From Natrinema sp. SYSU A 869 (GTDB lineage Archaea; Halobacteriota; Halobacteria; Halobacteriales; Natrialbaceae), in NCBI RefSeq assembly GCF_019879105.1, contig NZ_CP082249.1, forward strand, positions 3,348,001 to 3,412,000: a DNA stretch of 64,000 nucleotides. The letters are read 5' to 3'. The stretch's first letter is position 1; each line of letters starts with the position of its first letter. The notes beneath the pieces were generated by a model, which was not told the origin of the DNA, ran no database searches, and saw only the letters and a list, made by a program, of their open reading frames with translations. The translations under genes and the position numbers were made by a program. This document shows positions 55,641 through 64,000 of this stretch, one piece after another.

Positions 55641-55817
55641 ATGGGATTCGGGAGCTACGACGAATCCGAGAAACAGGAAGTCGACGCTGATTTTGACGAT
55701 AATGATGCGGTCAAGTCGGGAGAGAACAGCCACGATGGAACCATCGAGTTCGAAAATGGGGCGTCGAGCGACGAGTTGCTCGACCGGCTCAAAGAGATCA
55801 AAGACGAGAGCGATTGA
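55641..55817 (+). CDS. DUF5786 family protein, 58 aa
   Basis: A 58-residue, very acidic haloarchaeal protein: MGFGSYDESEKQEVDADF, a central acidic stretch, then EFENGASSDELLDRLKEIKD. The MGFGSYDESEQ-type start and the DELLDRLKEIK end are the family's conserved parts. Function unknown. It has its own AT-rich promoter region (AAACTATAATAAACT near 55583) and ends three bases before the DUF99 start, so the two form an operon. Confidence 0.9.
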   Translation: MGFGSYDESEKQEVDADFDDNDAVKSGENSHDGTIEFENGASSDELLDRLKEIKDESD

Positions 55818-55820
55818 CGA

Positions 55821-56399
55821 ATGAAAGCCGGGGTGCGGGCGCTGGGCATCGCCGAATCGTACCGCGGCGACCGCGACTGCAATCGGAACCGGAGTACGCT
55901 CGCCGGTGCCGTCGTTCGTGCCGATCGCATCTGTGACGGACTCGCATACGGCACCTGTCGCATCGGCGGCACCGACGGAACCGACGCCGTCATCGAGATT
56001 ATTGACGAACTCGACCGTCCGGACGCCCGGTACGTCCTGCTCGGTGCTATCGCCCCTGCGTGGTACAACCTTTTTGCACTTTCGCGGATTCACGAGGCAG
56101 TCGATCGGCCGGTCATCGCCGTCACGTTCGAGGCTAGCGACGGCCTCGAGACCGGCCTCCGAGACGCGTTTTCCGGCCCCGAACTCGAGGCACGGCTCGC
56201 GACCTACCGAGCGCTGCCGGACCGACGCGAACTGTCGGTCGACGACGAGACCGTCTACGTGAGGCATGTCGGTCTCGAGCCCGCCGAGGCCGACGATGTC
56301 GTCCGGGCGTTCACGCCCGAAGGCGGCCGTCCAGAGCCGATTCGGGTCGCGAAGATGGCGGCTCGAGCGGCAGATTCGTACGCTCGTTCGTTCGAATGA
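55821..56399 (+). CDS. DUF99 family protein (endonuclease V-related fold)
   Basis: A 192-residue protein of the DUF99 family. MKAGVRALGIAESYRGD starts the fold, with TLAGAVVRADRICDGLAYG and YVLLGAIAPAWYNLFALSRI as recognisable cores, and VIAVTFEASDGLE after. DUF99 shares the fold of endonuclease V, and a member is reported as a dU-specific endonuclease. An action on damaged DNA would fit the uracil-DNA glycosylase gene downstream, but the link is only by position. It follows the DUF5786 gene with a 3-base gap. Confidence 0.8.
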   Translation: MKAGVRALGIAESYRGDRDCNRNRSTLAGAVVRADRICDGLAYGTCRIGGTDGTDAVIEIIDELDRPDARYVLLGAIAPAWYNLFALSRIHEAVDRPVIAVTFEASDGLETGLRDAFSGPELEARLATYRALPDRRELSVDDETVYVRHVGLEPAEADDVVRAFTPEGGRPEPIRVAKMAARAADSYARSFE

Positions 56400-56643
56400 A
56401 CCGGAGTGAGAGTGATCCGTATCGTAAAGCCGACCGCGGAGCTCGACTACCGGAGGCTGGCCAGTAGCTGCCTCGACCGATCACATCTGGGCGGGACTGA
56501 AAGGGGCCTGTGCGCTCAGGGTCTTCGCGAGCGCAAGCCCTTTCACTGTATTCGTCGCTCCGTTACCGACGGGAACCAGCCGTGGATCACGACCGGCATC
56601 TGCGTCCCGAAAGACGTAGGAGGCAACCGCCTGAGCCACCTGT

Positions 56644-57240
56644 ATGGGAGAGATGAAGGATTGCTGTGTCACGGAGTGTACGCGCTGTCCGGCGCTCGTC
56701 GAGTCCCGCAGCCGAATCGTCAACGGTGTCGGTCCCGAGGACGCCGACCTGTTGTTCGTCGGCGAAGGGCCCGGTGCCAACGAGGACGAACAGGGCGAGC
56801 CCTTCGTCGGCCGCAGCGGCACCGTCCTAGACGACGGGCTCCGAATCGTCGGCCTCGAGCGCGGCGACATCCGCATCACCAACTGCGTGCGCTGTCGGCC
56901 CCCGGAGAACCGCGATCCGACGAAAGACGAACTCGCGAACTGCCGGGGCTACCTCGAGCAGGAAATCTCCGCGCTCGATCCGGAAGTGATCGTCACGCTG
57001 GGGAAAGTGCCCAGCGAGCACCTCCTCGAGCGGTCAGTCGCGGTGACTAAGGAGGCGGGTGACTTCGAGGAGATTCGGATCGACGGCGCGCCACAGCGAC
57101 TCCTGATCTGCGTGCATCCGGCGGCGACGCTGTACGACCGCAGCCAGAAGGAAACCTTCGAAAACGCCTTGCAGCGGGCGGCCGATCTCGCGGGCGTCGC
57201 GGACAGCGAGGGCGGACAGTCGCGACTCGACGGGTTTTGA
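56644..57240 (+). CDS. Type-4 uracil-DNA glycosylase
   Basis: A 198-residue glycosylase that removes uracil from DNA. Motif A is LLFVGEGPGANEDEQGEPF, then VGRSGTVLDD; motif B is CVHPAATLYDR. The iron-sulfur cluster ligands are seen in ECTRCPALVES and ITNCVRCRPPENRDP, typical of thermophile and archaeal family 4. A second ATG three codons on (MKDCCVTEC) is equally good. Cytosine deamination is the damage it repairs. The upstream 240 bases show nothing certain. Confidence 0.92.
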   Translation: MGEMKDCCVTECTRCPALVESRSRIVNGVGPEDADLLFVGEGPGANEDEQGEPFVGRSGTVLDDGLRIVGLERGDIRITNCVRCRPPENRDPTKDELANCRGYLEQEISALDPEVIVTLGKVPSEHLLERSVAVTKEAGDFEEIRIDGAPQRLLICVHPAATLYDRSQKETFENALQRAADLAGVADSEGGQSRLDGF

Positions 57241-57368
57241 ACGACCGGGCGTGACCCTGTCGGCGACTTCGGTGACTAATCGCCGAGAGGGTTGCGTCGG
57301 CGAGTATCCGGACGGAGGCGAGAACGTTCACCGAGTATATTAGTATTGGCTGTCAAGAACTGGGACGC

Positions 57369-57827
57369 ATGTCTCCCGTCTCCGAATTCGGTCCCGCTGA
57401 TCCCGCGTGGCGGTACGGTGTGTACCTGTTTCCGATCGCACCGCTCTTGACACTGAGTTCTAACGTTGCACTCCGTCTTTTTGTACTGGCTGCCGACGCA
57501 GAATCCCTCGGTGTCGGACTGGCCTCCTTCGTCGTGACCGTCCTCGCCGGCTGGCTGTCGTACCTGTTCGCCGCTGTCGTGGCGGTCGCGTTGCTCATGG
57601 ACGCGCTCGCGCTACGAGAACAGCCGGCGTGGAATCCGAATCCGTGGCTCGCGGGCGGGCTCGGGCTCAGTCACGTCGCCGGGGCAGTACTGGCGGTTCC
57701 GTACCTGTTCTCGGTTCCAGCGGTCGGCTACTACGTGTACCGGCGACGGCAGCGCCTCGACGGTCGCGACGGCGATGAGGGCCGTGGAACGGCCGAGTCC
57801 TCGAGTGATCAATCGGTACTCGAGTAG
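57369..57827 (+). CDS. Haloarchaeal membrane protein, 152 aa
   Basis: A protein with four hydrophobic helices: RYGVYLFPIAPLLTLSSNVAL, LGVGLASFVVTVLAGWLSYL through FAAVVAVALLMDALAL, then LAGGLGLSHVAGAVLAVPYLF. The C-terminal tail is charged and disordered. Proteins of this type are common in haloarchaea and of unknown role. It precedes hisH on the same strand by about 50 bases, but no link to histidine synthesis is known. Confidence 0.65.
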   Translation: MSPVSEFGPADPAWRYGVYLFPIAPLLTLSSNVALRLFVLAADAESLGVGLASFVVTVLAGWLSYLFAAVVAVALLMDALALREQPAWNPNPWLAGGLGLSHVAGAVLAVPYLFSVPAVGYYVYRRRQRLDGRDGDEGRGTAESSSDQSVLE

Positions 57828-57880
57828 TAGCCGATTGCCCGAATGGCAATTCACTTCAACGCGCCCCACCGAGTACGTGT

Positions 57881-58543
57881 ATGAGCACGGTTTCGTCTCC
57901 ACAGGAGCAGTCCCTCGCCTCCGTCGTCATCGTGGACTACGGGCTGGGGAACCTCCGCAGTGTTACTCGGGGTCTCGAGCGCGCGGGTGCCGACGTCGAG
58001 ATCACCGAAGATCCCGCGGCCTTCGCTGCGGCCGACGGCGTCGTCCTTCCCGGTGTCGGCGCGTTCCGCGAGGGCGTCGAGAACGCGGACCCGCTCCGCG
58101 AGGACCTCCTCGAGGTTGCCGAGAGTGGCACCCCCCTCTTCGGGATCTGTCTCGGCATGCAGATGCTGCTCACGACCAGTGAGGAGGGCGACAACGAGGG
58201 CGAGTCGGCCGTCCAAGGACTGGATCTGATCCCCGGAACGAACGTTCGGTTCGCCGAGGGCCAGAAGGTTCCGCACATGGGCTGGAACGAGCTCCACATC
58301 CAGCGTGACCACCCGCTCGTGGAGGGTGTGGATGGCGACTACGCCTACTTCGTCCACTCCTACTACGCGGCTCCGGACGACGAGCACGCGACGGTCGCGA
58401 CGACGGACTACGAGCGCGAGTTCCCCTCGATCGTGGCCAACGACGAAGGAAATGTCTTCGGCACACAGTTCCACCCCGAGAAGAGCGGTGAGACGGGGCT
58501 ACAGATCCTGCGGAACTTCGTCGAGATCTGCGCCGAAGAGTAG
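57881..58543 (+). CDS. hisH: Imidazole glycerol phosphate synthase, glutamine amidotransferase subunit
   Basis: A 220-residue class I glutaminase that supplies ammonia to HisF in histidine synthesis. VVIVDYGLGNLRSVTRGLE opens the fold; TPLFGICLGMQMLLT carries the nucleophile Cys; VPHMGWNELHIQ is the HisH-specific segment; FGTQFHPEKSGETG supplies the catalytic His and Glu. A leader of about 13 residues is typical for haloarchaea. hisF is not in this window; the other his genes must lie elsewhere. Confidence 0.95.
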   Translation: MSTVSSPQEQSLASVVIVDYGLGNLRSVTRGLERAGADVEITEDPAAFAAADGVVLPGVGAFREGVENADPLREDLLEVAESGTPLFGICLGMQMLLTTSEEGDNEGESAVQGLDLIPGTNVRFAEGQKVPHMGWNELHIQRDHPLVEGVDGDYAYFVHSYYAAPDDEHATVATTDYEREFPSIVANDEGNVFGTQFHPEKSGETGLQILRNFVEICAEE

Positions 58544-58714
58544 TCGCGTCGCGGCGCGATCACTCGGTTTTCGGTCGCTGTTCGGCCCGCAGTGATGCTG
58601 TTCGATCCGCAGTGATGCCGTTCAATCCGTTATTGCTCGATCGGCAGGCGATGCTGGGTCGGTGGACGGAGTGGTTCATGGACGAGGTCGTTCGGGAGTG
58701 GTTCGTGGACAGAT
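58544..58714. other. Left flank of the origin with a doubled 20-bp word
   Basis: CCGCAGTGATGCTGTTCGAT and CCGCAGTGATGCCGTTCAAT lie back to back (about 58588-58627), just after hisH. They share GCAGTG with the inverted origin box and may be decayed boxes. No gene is supported. Confidence 0.45.
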
Positions 58715-58716
58715 GC

Positions 58717-58743
58717 AGACACACCCCGCAGTGCCGCTGTATG
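58717..58743 (-). repeat. Inverted origin recognition box
   Basis: On the minus strand this reads ATACAGCGGCACTGCGGGGT, the same family as the boxes 500-1000 bases to the right but opposite in direction. It marks the left border of the unwinding stretch. Confidence 0.8.
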
Positions 58744-59102
58744 GGCCCGGAAGATAGGTTCTCTCTCGATAAATTACTGGATACCGGTACTAGCGACTGT
58801 TGTGTGACTACCGATCAGAGATCTATCTCTATAAGGGATCATCAATTCTAAATACTAGTTGTGTGTTACCGACCATTGAGTAGCTGGGCGAGGGTGCGCC
58901 GCTCGAGACGAACTTCTCTGTTCCCGGTCGGTGACTATACTCGTCACTTCCACCGCTGTCCCTACCGCTGACGCCGTGATCTCGGCCCGTACTGCTGTCG
59001 ATTCCATCGGTACCTCTATCGTTGGTCCTATCGCCGGTTCTGCCGTTGTTCCCGTCGCGCGCCAACTACCGCTCCGTGAGTTATTACCTGACCGCCGCCC
59101 CA

Positions 59103-59180
59103 CAAGTCACCATCTGATTACCACTCTGCAAGTCACCACCTGACCACCGCTTCGCGAGTCACCACCCAACCACCGCTTCG
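59103..59180 (+). repeat. Three tandem 26-bp repeats
   Basis: Units at 59103-59128, 59129-59154 and 59155-59180 follow AAGTCACCACCTGACCACC with CTTCG at the end; the last two differ at only a few bases. They lie between the AT-rich stretch and the direct origin boxes and do not resemble them. Confidence 0.8.
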
Positions 59181-59201
59181 AGTCGACCCACACCACAGAT
59201 C

Positions 59202-59320
59202 GTTACAGCGGCAACGCGGGGTGTGTGTCTCCGCATACAGCGGCACCGAGGGGTGGAAACCGGACGACTCACTTCCTATGGAAACTCTTTTTATTCGATA
59301 CAGCGGAACTACGGTATCCG
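59202..59320 (+). repeat. Direct origin boxes, left group (three)
   Basis: Boxes at 59202-59227 (TTACAGCGGCAACGCGGGGT), 59234-59256 (ATACAGCGGCACCGAGGGGT) and a decayed one at 59297-59320 (ATACAGCGGAACTACGG). The first two are 32 bases apart. These are likely Orc1 binding sites. Confidence 0.8.
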
Positions 59321-59420
59321 TCCCGTTCACCGGACTGGACCAACCTCTGCCGGAAATAGACGTCTGATCCCGTCGCTACCGTTGGTCGGATTGCTTCTGT
59401 CGTCACGCAGGTGCCGTGCT

Positions 59421-59714
59421 ATACAGCGGCACTCCGGGGTCCGCCGACGAGCGAAGTGGCGAACCGGGAGTGCTATACAGCGGAACCGAAGGGTATGGAC
59501 CCACCGATACAGCGGCACTCCGGGGTTGCCAGTACACGCTATGGTTCCCGGTGTGACTGGTATCACTCGGTGACGGTGCAGCGTGTCCGGATCAGCTATA
59601 CAGCGGCACCGAGGGGTGTGAACCCACCGATACAGCGGCACCGAGGGGTGTGATTATCACATCAACGAAGCTGAATCGTGATATTCTCGAGTATACAGCG
59701 GCACTCCGGTTCCG
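59421..59714 (+). repeat. Direct origin boxes, right group (six)
   Basis: Boxes begin at 59421, 59475, 59507, 59598, 59630 and 59693, each ATACAGCGG followed by CACTCC or (A/C)ACCGA and a G run. Two pairs (59475/59507, 59598/59630) are exactly 32 bases apart, about three helix turns. The last ends about 40 bases before the orc1/cdc6 start, so Orc1 binding may also control its own gene. Confidence 0.88.
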
Positions 59715-59754
59715 AACGGTTAAGTACCCGACCCCGAATGGAATCAGTATCTGA

Positions 59755-60954
59755 ATGTCGGATTCGATGGACTACTTCGGAAGCGAGAACGAGATCTTCC
59801 AGAACAAGGAGCTACTGCAGGTCTCGCATCTTCCCGACGGTGATCGGATCATCGGCCGCGAGGACGAACTGACGAATCTCGCGAACGCGATCAAACCCGC
59901 GATGCGAGGAAATACGCCGAACAACGTCCTCGTCTACGGGAAAACCGGGACCGGAAAGTCGCTGTGCTCGAAGTTCATCACGAATCAGGCCATCGAACGC
60001 GGGAAGGGCAACGAGGTCTCGATCGGCGTCGCCTACGTCGATTGCCTCCAGGAGTCGACCGAAACGCAGGCCGTCCAGTCGGCCGGCCACCAGCTCAACG
60101 ACCAGTCCGTGACGGATGTCTCGATCCCCCATTCTGGACTGAGCACCGCCGAGTACTACCGCCGCCTGTGGCACATCGTTGATACCCGCTACGACGTCGC
60201 GTTGATCATCTTGGACGAGGTCGACAAGATCGAGGACGACGACATCCTGATGCAGCTTTCGCGGGCTGTCGAATCCGGCAAACTTACCGAGAGTACTGTC
60301 GGCGTCATCGGCATTTCGAACAAGATCCGATACAAGGACTCGCTTGACGAGCGGATCAAATCGAGCCTCTGCGAGCGCGAGTACGTCTTCTCGCCGTACG
60401 ACGCGACTCAGATTCGGGAGATCCTTCGCACTCGAGCCGATGCGTTCCACGAGGACGTTCTCGAGGACGGCGTCGTCCCCCGCGTCGCCGCGCTGGCTGC
60501 CCGGGAACACGGCGACGCGCGGAAGGCGATCGATATTCTCCGCTTCGCGGGCGAGATCGCTGAGGAAAACGATCGAGAGCGGGTCACAGAGGCTTGCGTT
60601 GATCAGGCCCACGAGCGCGAGGAGACGAGCCGGCTTGCCGAACTGATCTCCAAGAGCCCCAGTCACGCGAAACTGGTCCTCGAGGCGATGGCGCTGTTGA
60701 CCCAGCAGAAAGCGGACGACAACGCGCCGGTGACGACCAACGAGGCCTACGACCTCTACAAGCGACTCTGTGATCGGGACGGCTCGGAGCACCTGAAACT
60801 ACGCCGGGTTCGGGACATCCTCTCGGAACTCGAGTTCCTCTCGATTATCGATCAGGAGCGCAAGTGGGCCGGCAAGGGGAAGGGTAACTACATGGAGAAT
60901 CGACTGATCGACGATCCCGATGTCATTATCGCCGCCTGTAACGAGTCCGACTAG
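59755..60954 (+). CDS. orc1/cdc6: Origin-binding Orc1/Cdc6 protein
   Basis: A 399-residue initiator that binds origin boxes and loads the MCM helicase. NVLVYGKTGTGKSLCSKFI is an intact Walker A; ALIILDEVDKIEDDDILM the Walker B; VIGISNKIRYKDSLDERI sensor 1; AREHGDARKAIDILRFAGEI sensor 2; the C-terminal winged helix runs from about residue 300 (LVLEAMALLTQQKADD to LEFLSIIDQERKW). It starts immediately after the last origin box, which supports an active origin with its own initiator. Contrast the degenerate Orc-like ATPase near 15-16 kb. Confidence 0.95.
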   Translation: MSDSMDYFGSENEIFQNKELLQVSHLPDGDRIIGREDELTNLANAIKPAMRGNTPNNVLVYGKTGTGKSLCSKFITNQAIERGKGNEVSIGVAYVDCLQESTETQAVQSAGHQLNDQSVTDVSIPHSGLSTAEYYRRLWHIVDTRYDVALIILDEVDKIEDDDILMQLSRAVESGKLTESTVGVIGISNKIRYKDSLDERIKSSLCEREYVFSPYDATQIREILRTRADAFHEDVLEDGVVPRVAALAAREHGDARKAIDILRFAGEIAEENDRERVTEACVDQAHEREETSRLAELISKSPSHAKLVLEAMALLTQQKADDNAPVTTNEAYDLYKRLCDRDGSEHLKLRRVRDILSELEFLSIIDQERKWAGKGKGNYMENRLIDDPDVIIAACNESD

Positions 60955-61165
60955 CGGTACCCTTGATGCCTTCGTTCGTCGTCAATTTTCGGTCCGTGAT
61001 CCGGAGAACGGTTGCGGTCTGAGGGGAGCGACGGAAACCGGAGTTGAGACTCGAAGAAACGACGGAAGGTAGCGTAAAGAAGCGGAAAACAGCGTGTCGT
61101 CCACTTGTGGTGGTCAGGGATAACCACATCCTCCGCACGCTGGTTCCTCGGTCGGGGTGACGTTC

Positions 61166-61522
61166 TCAAATCAGTTCACGGACTTCCGAGTACCACATGT
61201 CGTGGTAGTCGACGTGGCCTACTCGGCGGGCGATCGCGACCGCCAGCGAATGCCAGCAGCGCTCGGTTGGATCGTTGGCGTCCAAGTTGTACTCGCTGTC
61301 CTTGCAGGTACAGCCGCCGTCCTCGACGATGTACTCGTCGTCGTAGCCGACGACGATAGTGAAATCGCGGTAGGACTTCACGCGGTTTTCGCCCACTGCC
61401 TCGATAGCCTGAACCCCACGGTCGCCATGGATCTCCGAGATCTCGCCGACGATCTCCGGCGTGAGTTCGCCGGCCTCCTCGAGAGCGGCTTGCCATTGCT
61501 CGACGGGGTTGGCCTTCGACAC
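61166..61522 (-). CDS. SWIM zinc-finger protein, 118 aa
   Basis: A 118-residue protein with a SWIM zinc finger: CTCKDSEYNLDANDPTERCW followed by H, i.e. CxCx(15)CxH. The N-terminal half (VEQWQAALEEAGELTPEIVG, then IHGDRGVQAIEAVGENRV) is helical. SWIM domains bind DNA or proteins; haloarchaeal members of this size have no fixed function. The GTG at 61522 is the likely start (VSKANPVEQW); the frame is open upstream without similarity. It converges with orc1/cdc6 across about 210 empty bases. Confidence 0.8.
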   Translation of the reverse strand: MSKANPVEQWQAALEEAGELTPEIVGEISEIHGDRGVQAIEAVGENRVKSYRDFTIVVGYDDEYIVEDGGCTCKDSEYNLDANDPTERCWHSLAVAIARRVGHVDYHDMWYSEVRELI

Positions 61523-61726
61523 AACTGAAACTGTGTATCGAACTGTAAAATCGGTTTGGTTGTGTCGCCGTGATAGCGGGACGATCAACGCGCCCTACTC
61601 GATTCCTGCGGATTAAATGATGTCTGATGAGACTGGCCCGTTGGCGATCAAACGCGGGATGTGAACGAAAAACCGAAAATCGAGGTAACTGATCACTAGC
61701 ACAATCCAAAATAGACTCAGTGCAGA

Positions 61727-62932
<1,206 letters not shown>

Positions 62933-63091
62933 CTCGGCGGCTTCGATTTCCCGCCGCCGGTACCCCACCAGGACGATCGCAAACTCGAGTGCCACGCGGG
63001 CCACATGGACGGTCGGCTCGGAACCGACTCCCGATGACTCACGCCCGGTCGAGATCACGACGCTTTTCGACCGTCGCCGTCCAGACGGAGT

Positions 63092-64000
63092 ATGCGCGTC
63101 ACCGAGGGCGGGGTCGAACTCGAGGTCCCCGGCGAACAGACGGAGGGCATCGAGGAGGCGGTCTTCTACAATCCGCGACAGGAACTGAACCGGGATCTGA
63201 CGATCGCGACGCTGCGGGCGTATCGCGAGCGCGAGGACCGTGCCACCTCGTATCTGGACGCGATGACTGCGAGCGGCGTCCGCGGCGTTCGGGCCGCCGC
63301 TGACGGCTGGGACGTGACCTGCTGTGACGTCGACGAGGAGGCGGTCGACCTCGCGCGGGCGAACCTCGATCGAAACGACTGCGACGGTTCGCGGGTCGAG
63401 CACCGCAACGTCAGCGCTCTCATGCACGACGAGCCGTTCGACGTGATCGATCTCGACCCCTATGGGACGCCGATGCCCTTCGCGGACGCCGCGTTCGCGA
63501 ACTGCCGCGACCTCGTCTGTGTCACCGCGACGGACACCGCGCCGCTGTGCGGTGCCCACTTCAACAGCGGCGTCCGCTCGTACTCCGCGATCCCCCAAAA
63601 CACGGATTATCATGCCGAGATGGGCGTTCGAATCCTCATCTCCGCGCTCGCACGTAGCGCCGCCCGGTTCGACGTCGGTATCGAGCCGATCCTGACCCAC
63701 GCGACCAGCCACTACGTCCGGACCTACCTCGAGCTCGAGCACAAGCCCACCGCTTCGGACGCCGCAATAGACGAGTTAGGCCATCTCTATCACTGTGAAG
63801 ACTGTCTCTACCGAGAAGCTGATCTCGGGCTGATCGCCGACCCGCTCGAGAGGTGTCCACACTGCGATGGCAATCGGATGCTCACCGCCGGCCCCGTCTG
63901 GCTCGGGGCCGTCCAGGACCCGGCGTTCATCGGCGCGGTTCGGGACGAAATCCCCTATACGTTCAACACTGCACCGGAGGCCCGCGAACTCTGCGACACG
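63092..64000 (+). CDS. trm1: tRNA (guanine-26-N2)-dimethyltransferase, 3' end beyond window
   Basis: The first 303 codons of Trm1, the SAM-dependent enzyme that dimethylates G26 of t[22 protein letters not shown] starts it, [20 protein letters not shown] is the family signature, [17 protein letters not shown] the SAM-binding loop, [20 protein letters not shown] the catalytic DPPY-like motif, and [10 protein letters not shown] with [10 protein letters not shown] a zinc-binding pair. About 65-70 residues of the usual 370 are missing beyond the edge. The ATG is unambiguous. Confidence 0.95.
   Translation, partial: MRVTEGGVELEVPGEQTEGIEEAVFYNPRQELNRDLTIATLRAYREREDRATSYLDAMTASGVRGVRAAADGWDVTCCDVDEEAVDLARANLDRNDCDGSRVEHRNVSALMHDEPFDVIDLDPYGTPMPFADAAFANCRDLVCVTATDTAPLCGAHFNSGVRSYSAIPQNTDYHAEMGVRILISALARSAARFDVGIEPILTHATSHYVRTYLELEHKPTASDAAIDELGHLYHCEDCLYREADLGLIADPLERCPHCDGNRMLTAGPVWLGAVQDPAFIGAVRDEIPYTFNTAPEARELCDT

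Larger units (their letters stand above)
58715..59714. other. Replication origin region (ORB cluster plus AT-rich unwinding stretch)
   Basis: The region next to orc1/cdc6 holds one origin recognition box in inverted orientation at its left end, an AT-rich stretch (58752-58880), and about nine boxes in direct orientation to the right. The inverted/AT-rich/direct layout is typical of haloarchaeal origins. The box core here is ATACAGCGG, then a variable 5-8 bases, then GGGGT. Two direct words TTGTGTG-x2-TACCGA (from 58800 and 58859) flank the most AT-rich part. Confidence 0.88.

Noticed and set aside
58931-59143. Possible small gene in the left part of the origin
   Set aside because: Thr/Val/Ala-rich low-complexity translation on one strand, Gly/Asp/Ser-rich on the other, and location inside the origin.
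58715-59714. Regular repeats that could be taken for a CRISPR array
   Set aside because: Units are about 20-25 bp with very uneven spacing, lie before orc1/cdc6, and no cas genes are present; origin boxes explain them.

Overview
The window looks like part of a haloarchaeal chromosome (class Halobacteria; an origin in the Natrinema/Haloterrigena group is a guess from gene content). The proteins are strongly acidic and most of the DNA is GC-rich. Archaeal markers are an AglB oligosaccharyltransferase, archaeal TYW1, CTP-type riboflavin kinase RbkR, ribosomal protein L40e, Orc1/Cdc6 with origin boxes, Trm1, Tsr3, and the haloarchaeal small families DUF5786 and DUF7503.

Layout. 0-12.4 kb is an N-glycosylation (agl-type) locus: UDP-sugar dehydrogenase (partial), sugar nucleotidyltransferase, flippase, two alkaline-phosphatase-superfamily 'sulfatase-like' proteins, GT61 and GT2 glycosyltransferases, a hexapeptide acyltransferase and AglB. 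Its middle (about 1-7.5 kb) is AT-richer than its flanks and carries a (CA)n(TA)n tract. 12.9-16.5 kb holds a 44-aa DUF7503 protein, a CHAT-domain (caspase-like) protein and an Orc1-like ATPase that lacks the P-loop lysine. 16.5-23.9 kb is the glycerol module: glpA-glpB-glpC on the minus strand, divergent from glpK and a multi-pass membrane protein. The ATPase overlaps the end of glpC, so glpABC, the ATPase and the CHAT protein form one minus-strand series. 24-29.5 kb has a MITE-like element, a Tat-exported cyclase-family hydrolase, phosphoglycolate phosphatase, small membrane proteins and TYW1.

29.5-41.9 kb is a second surface-glycan locus on the minus strand: flippase, four sulfatase-like proteins, a pyruvyltransferase-family protein and three glycosyltransferases, several coupled by ATGA/GTGA overlaps. 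It is interrupted by an initiator tRNA-Met gene followed by an array of short perfect hairpins and a degenerate second copy of the tRNA 3' end. 42-46.9 kb has a second MITE-like element, rbkR-ribB, an isolated two-gene tyrosine-recombinase module and ilvE. 47-58.5 kb holds housekeeping and membrane genes (DUF502, MFS, SpoIIM-like, rhodanese-MBL fusion, Tsr3, L40e, DUF99, type-4 UDG, HisH). 58.5-61 kb is a replication origin with one inverted and about nine direct origin boxes flanking an AT-rich stretch, next to orc1/cdc6. The window ends with a SWIM-finger protein, a histidine kinase and a partial trm1.

An important caveat: five minus-strand genes (a sulfatase-like gene, the CHAT gene, glpC twice, glpB, a phosphodiesterase-like gene) are broken by six frameshifts. 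Each is repaired by adding one base in a short G/C run, and every corrected length becomes a multiple of three. That pattern suggests base undercalling in the sequence rather than six independent gene losses.
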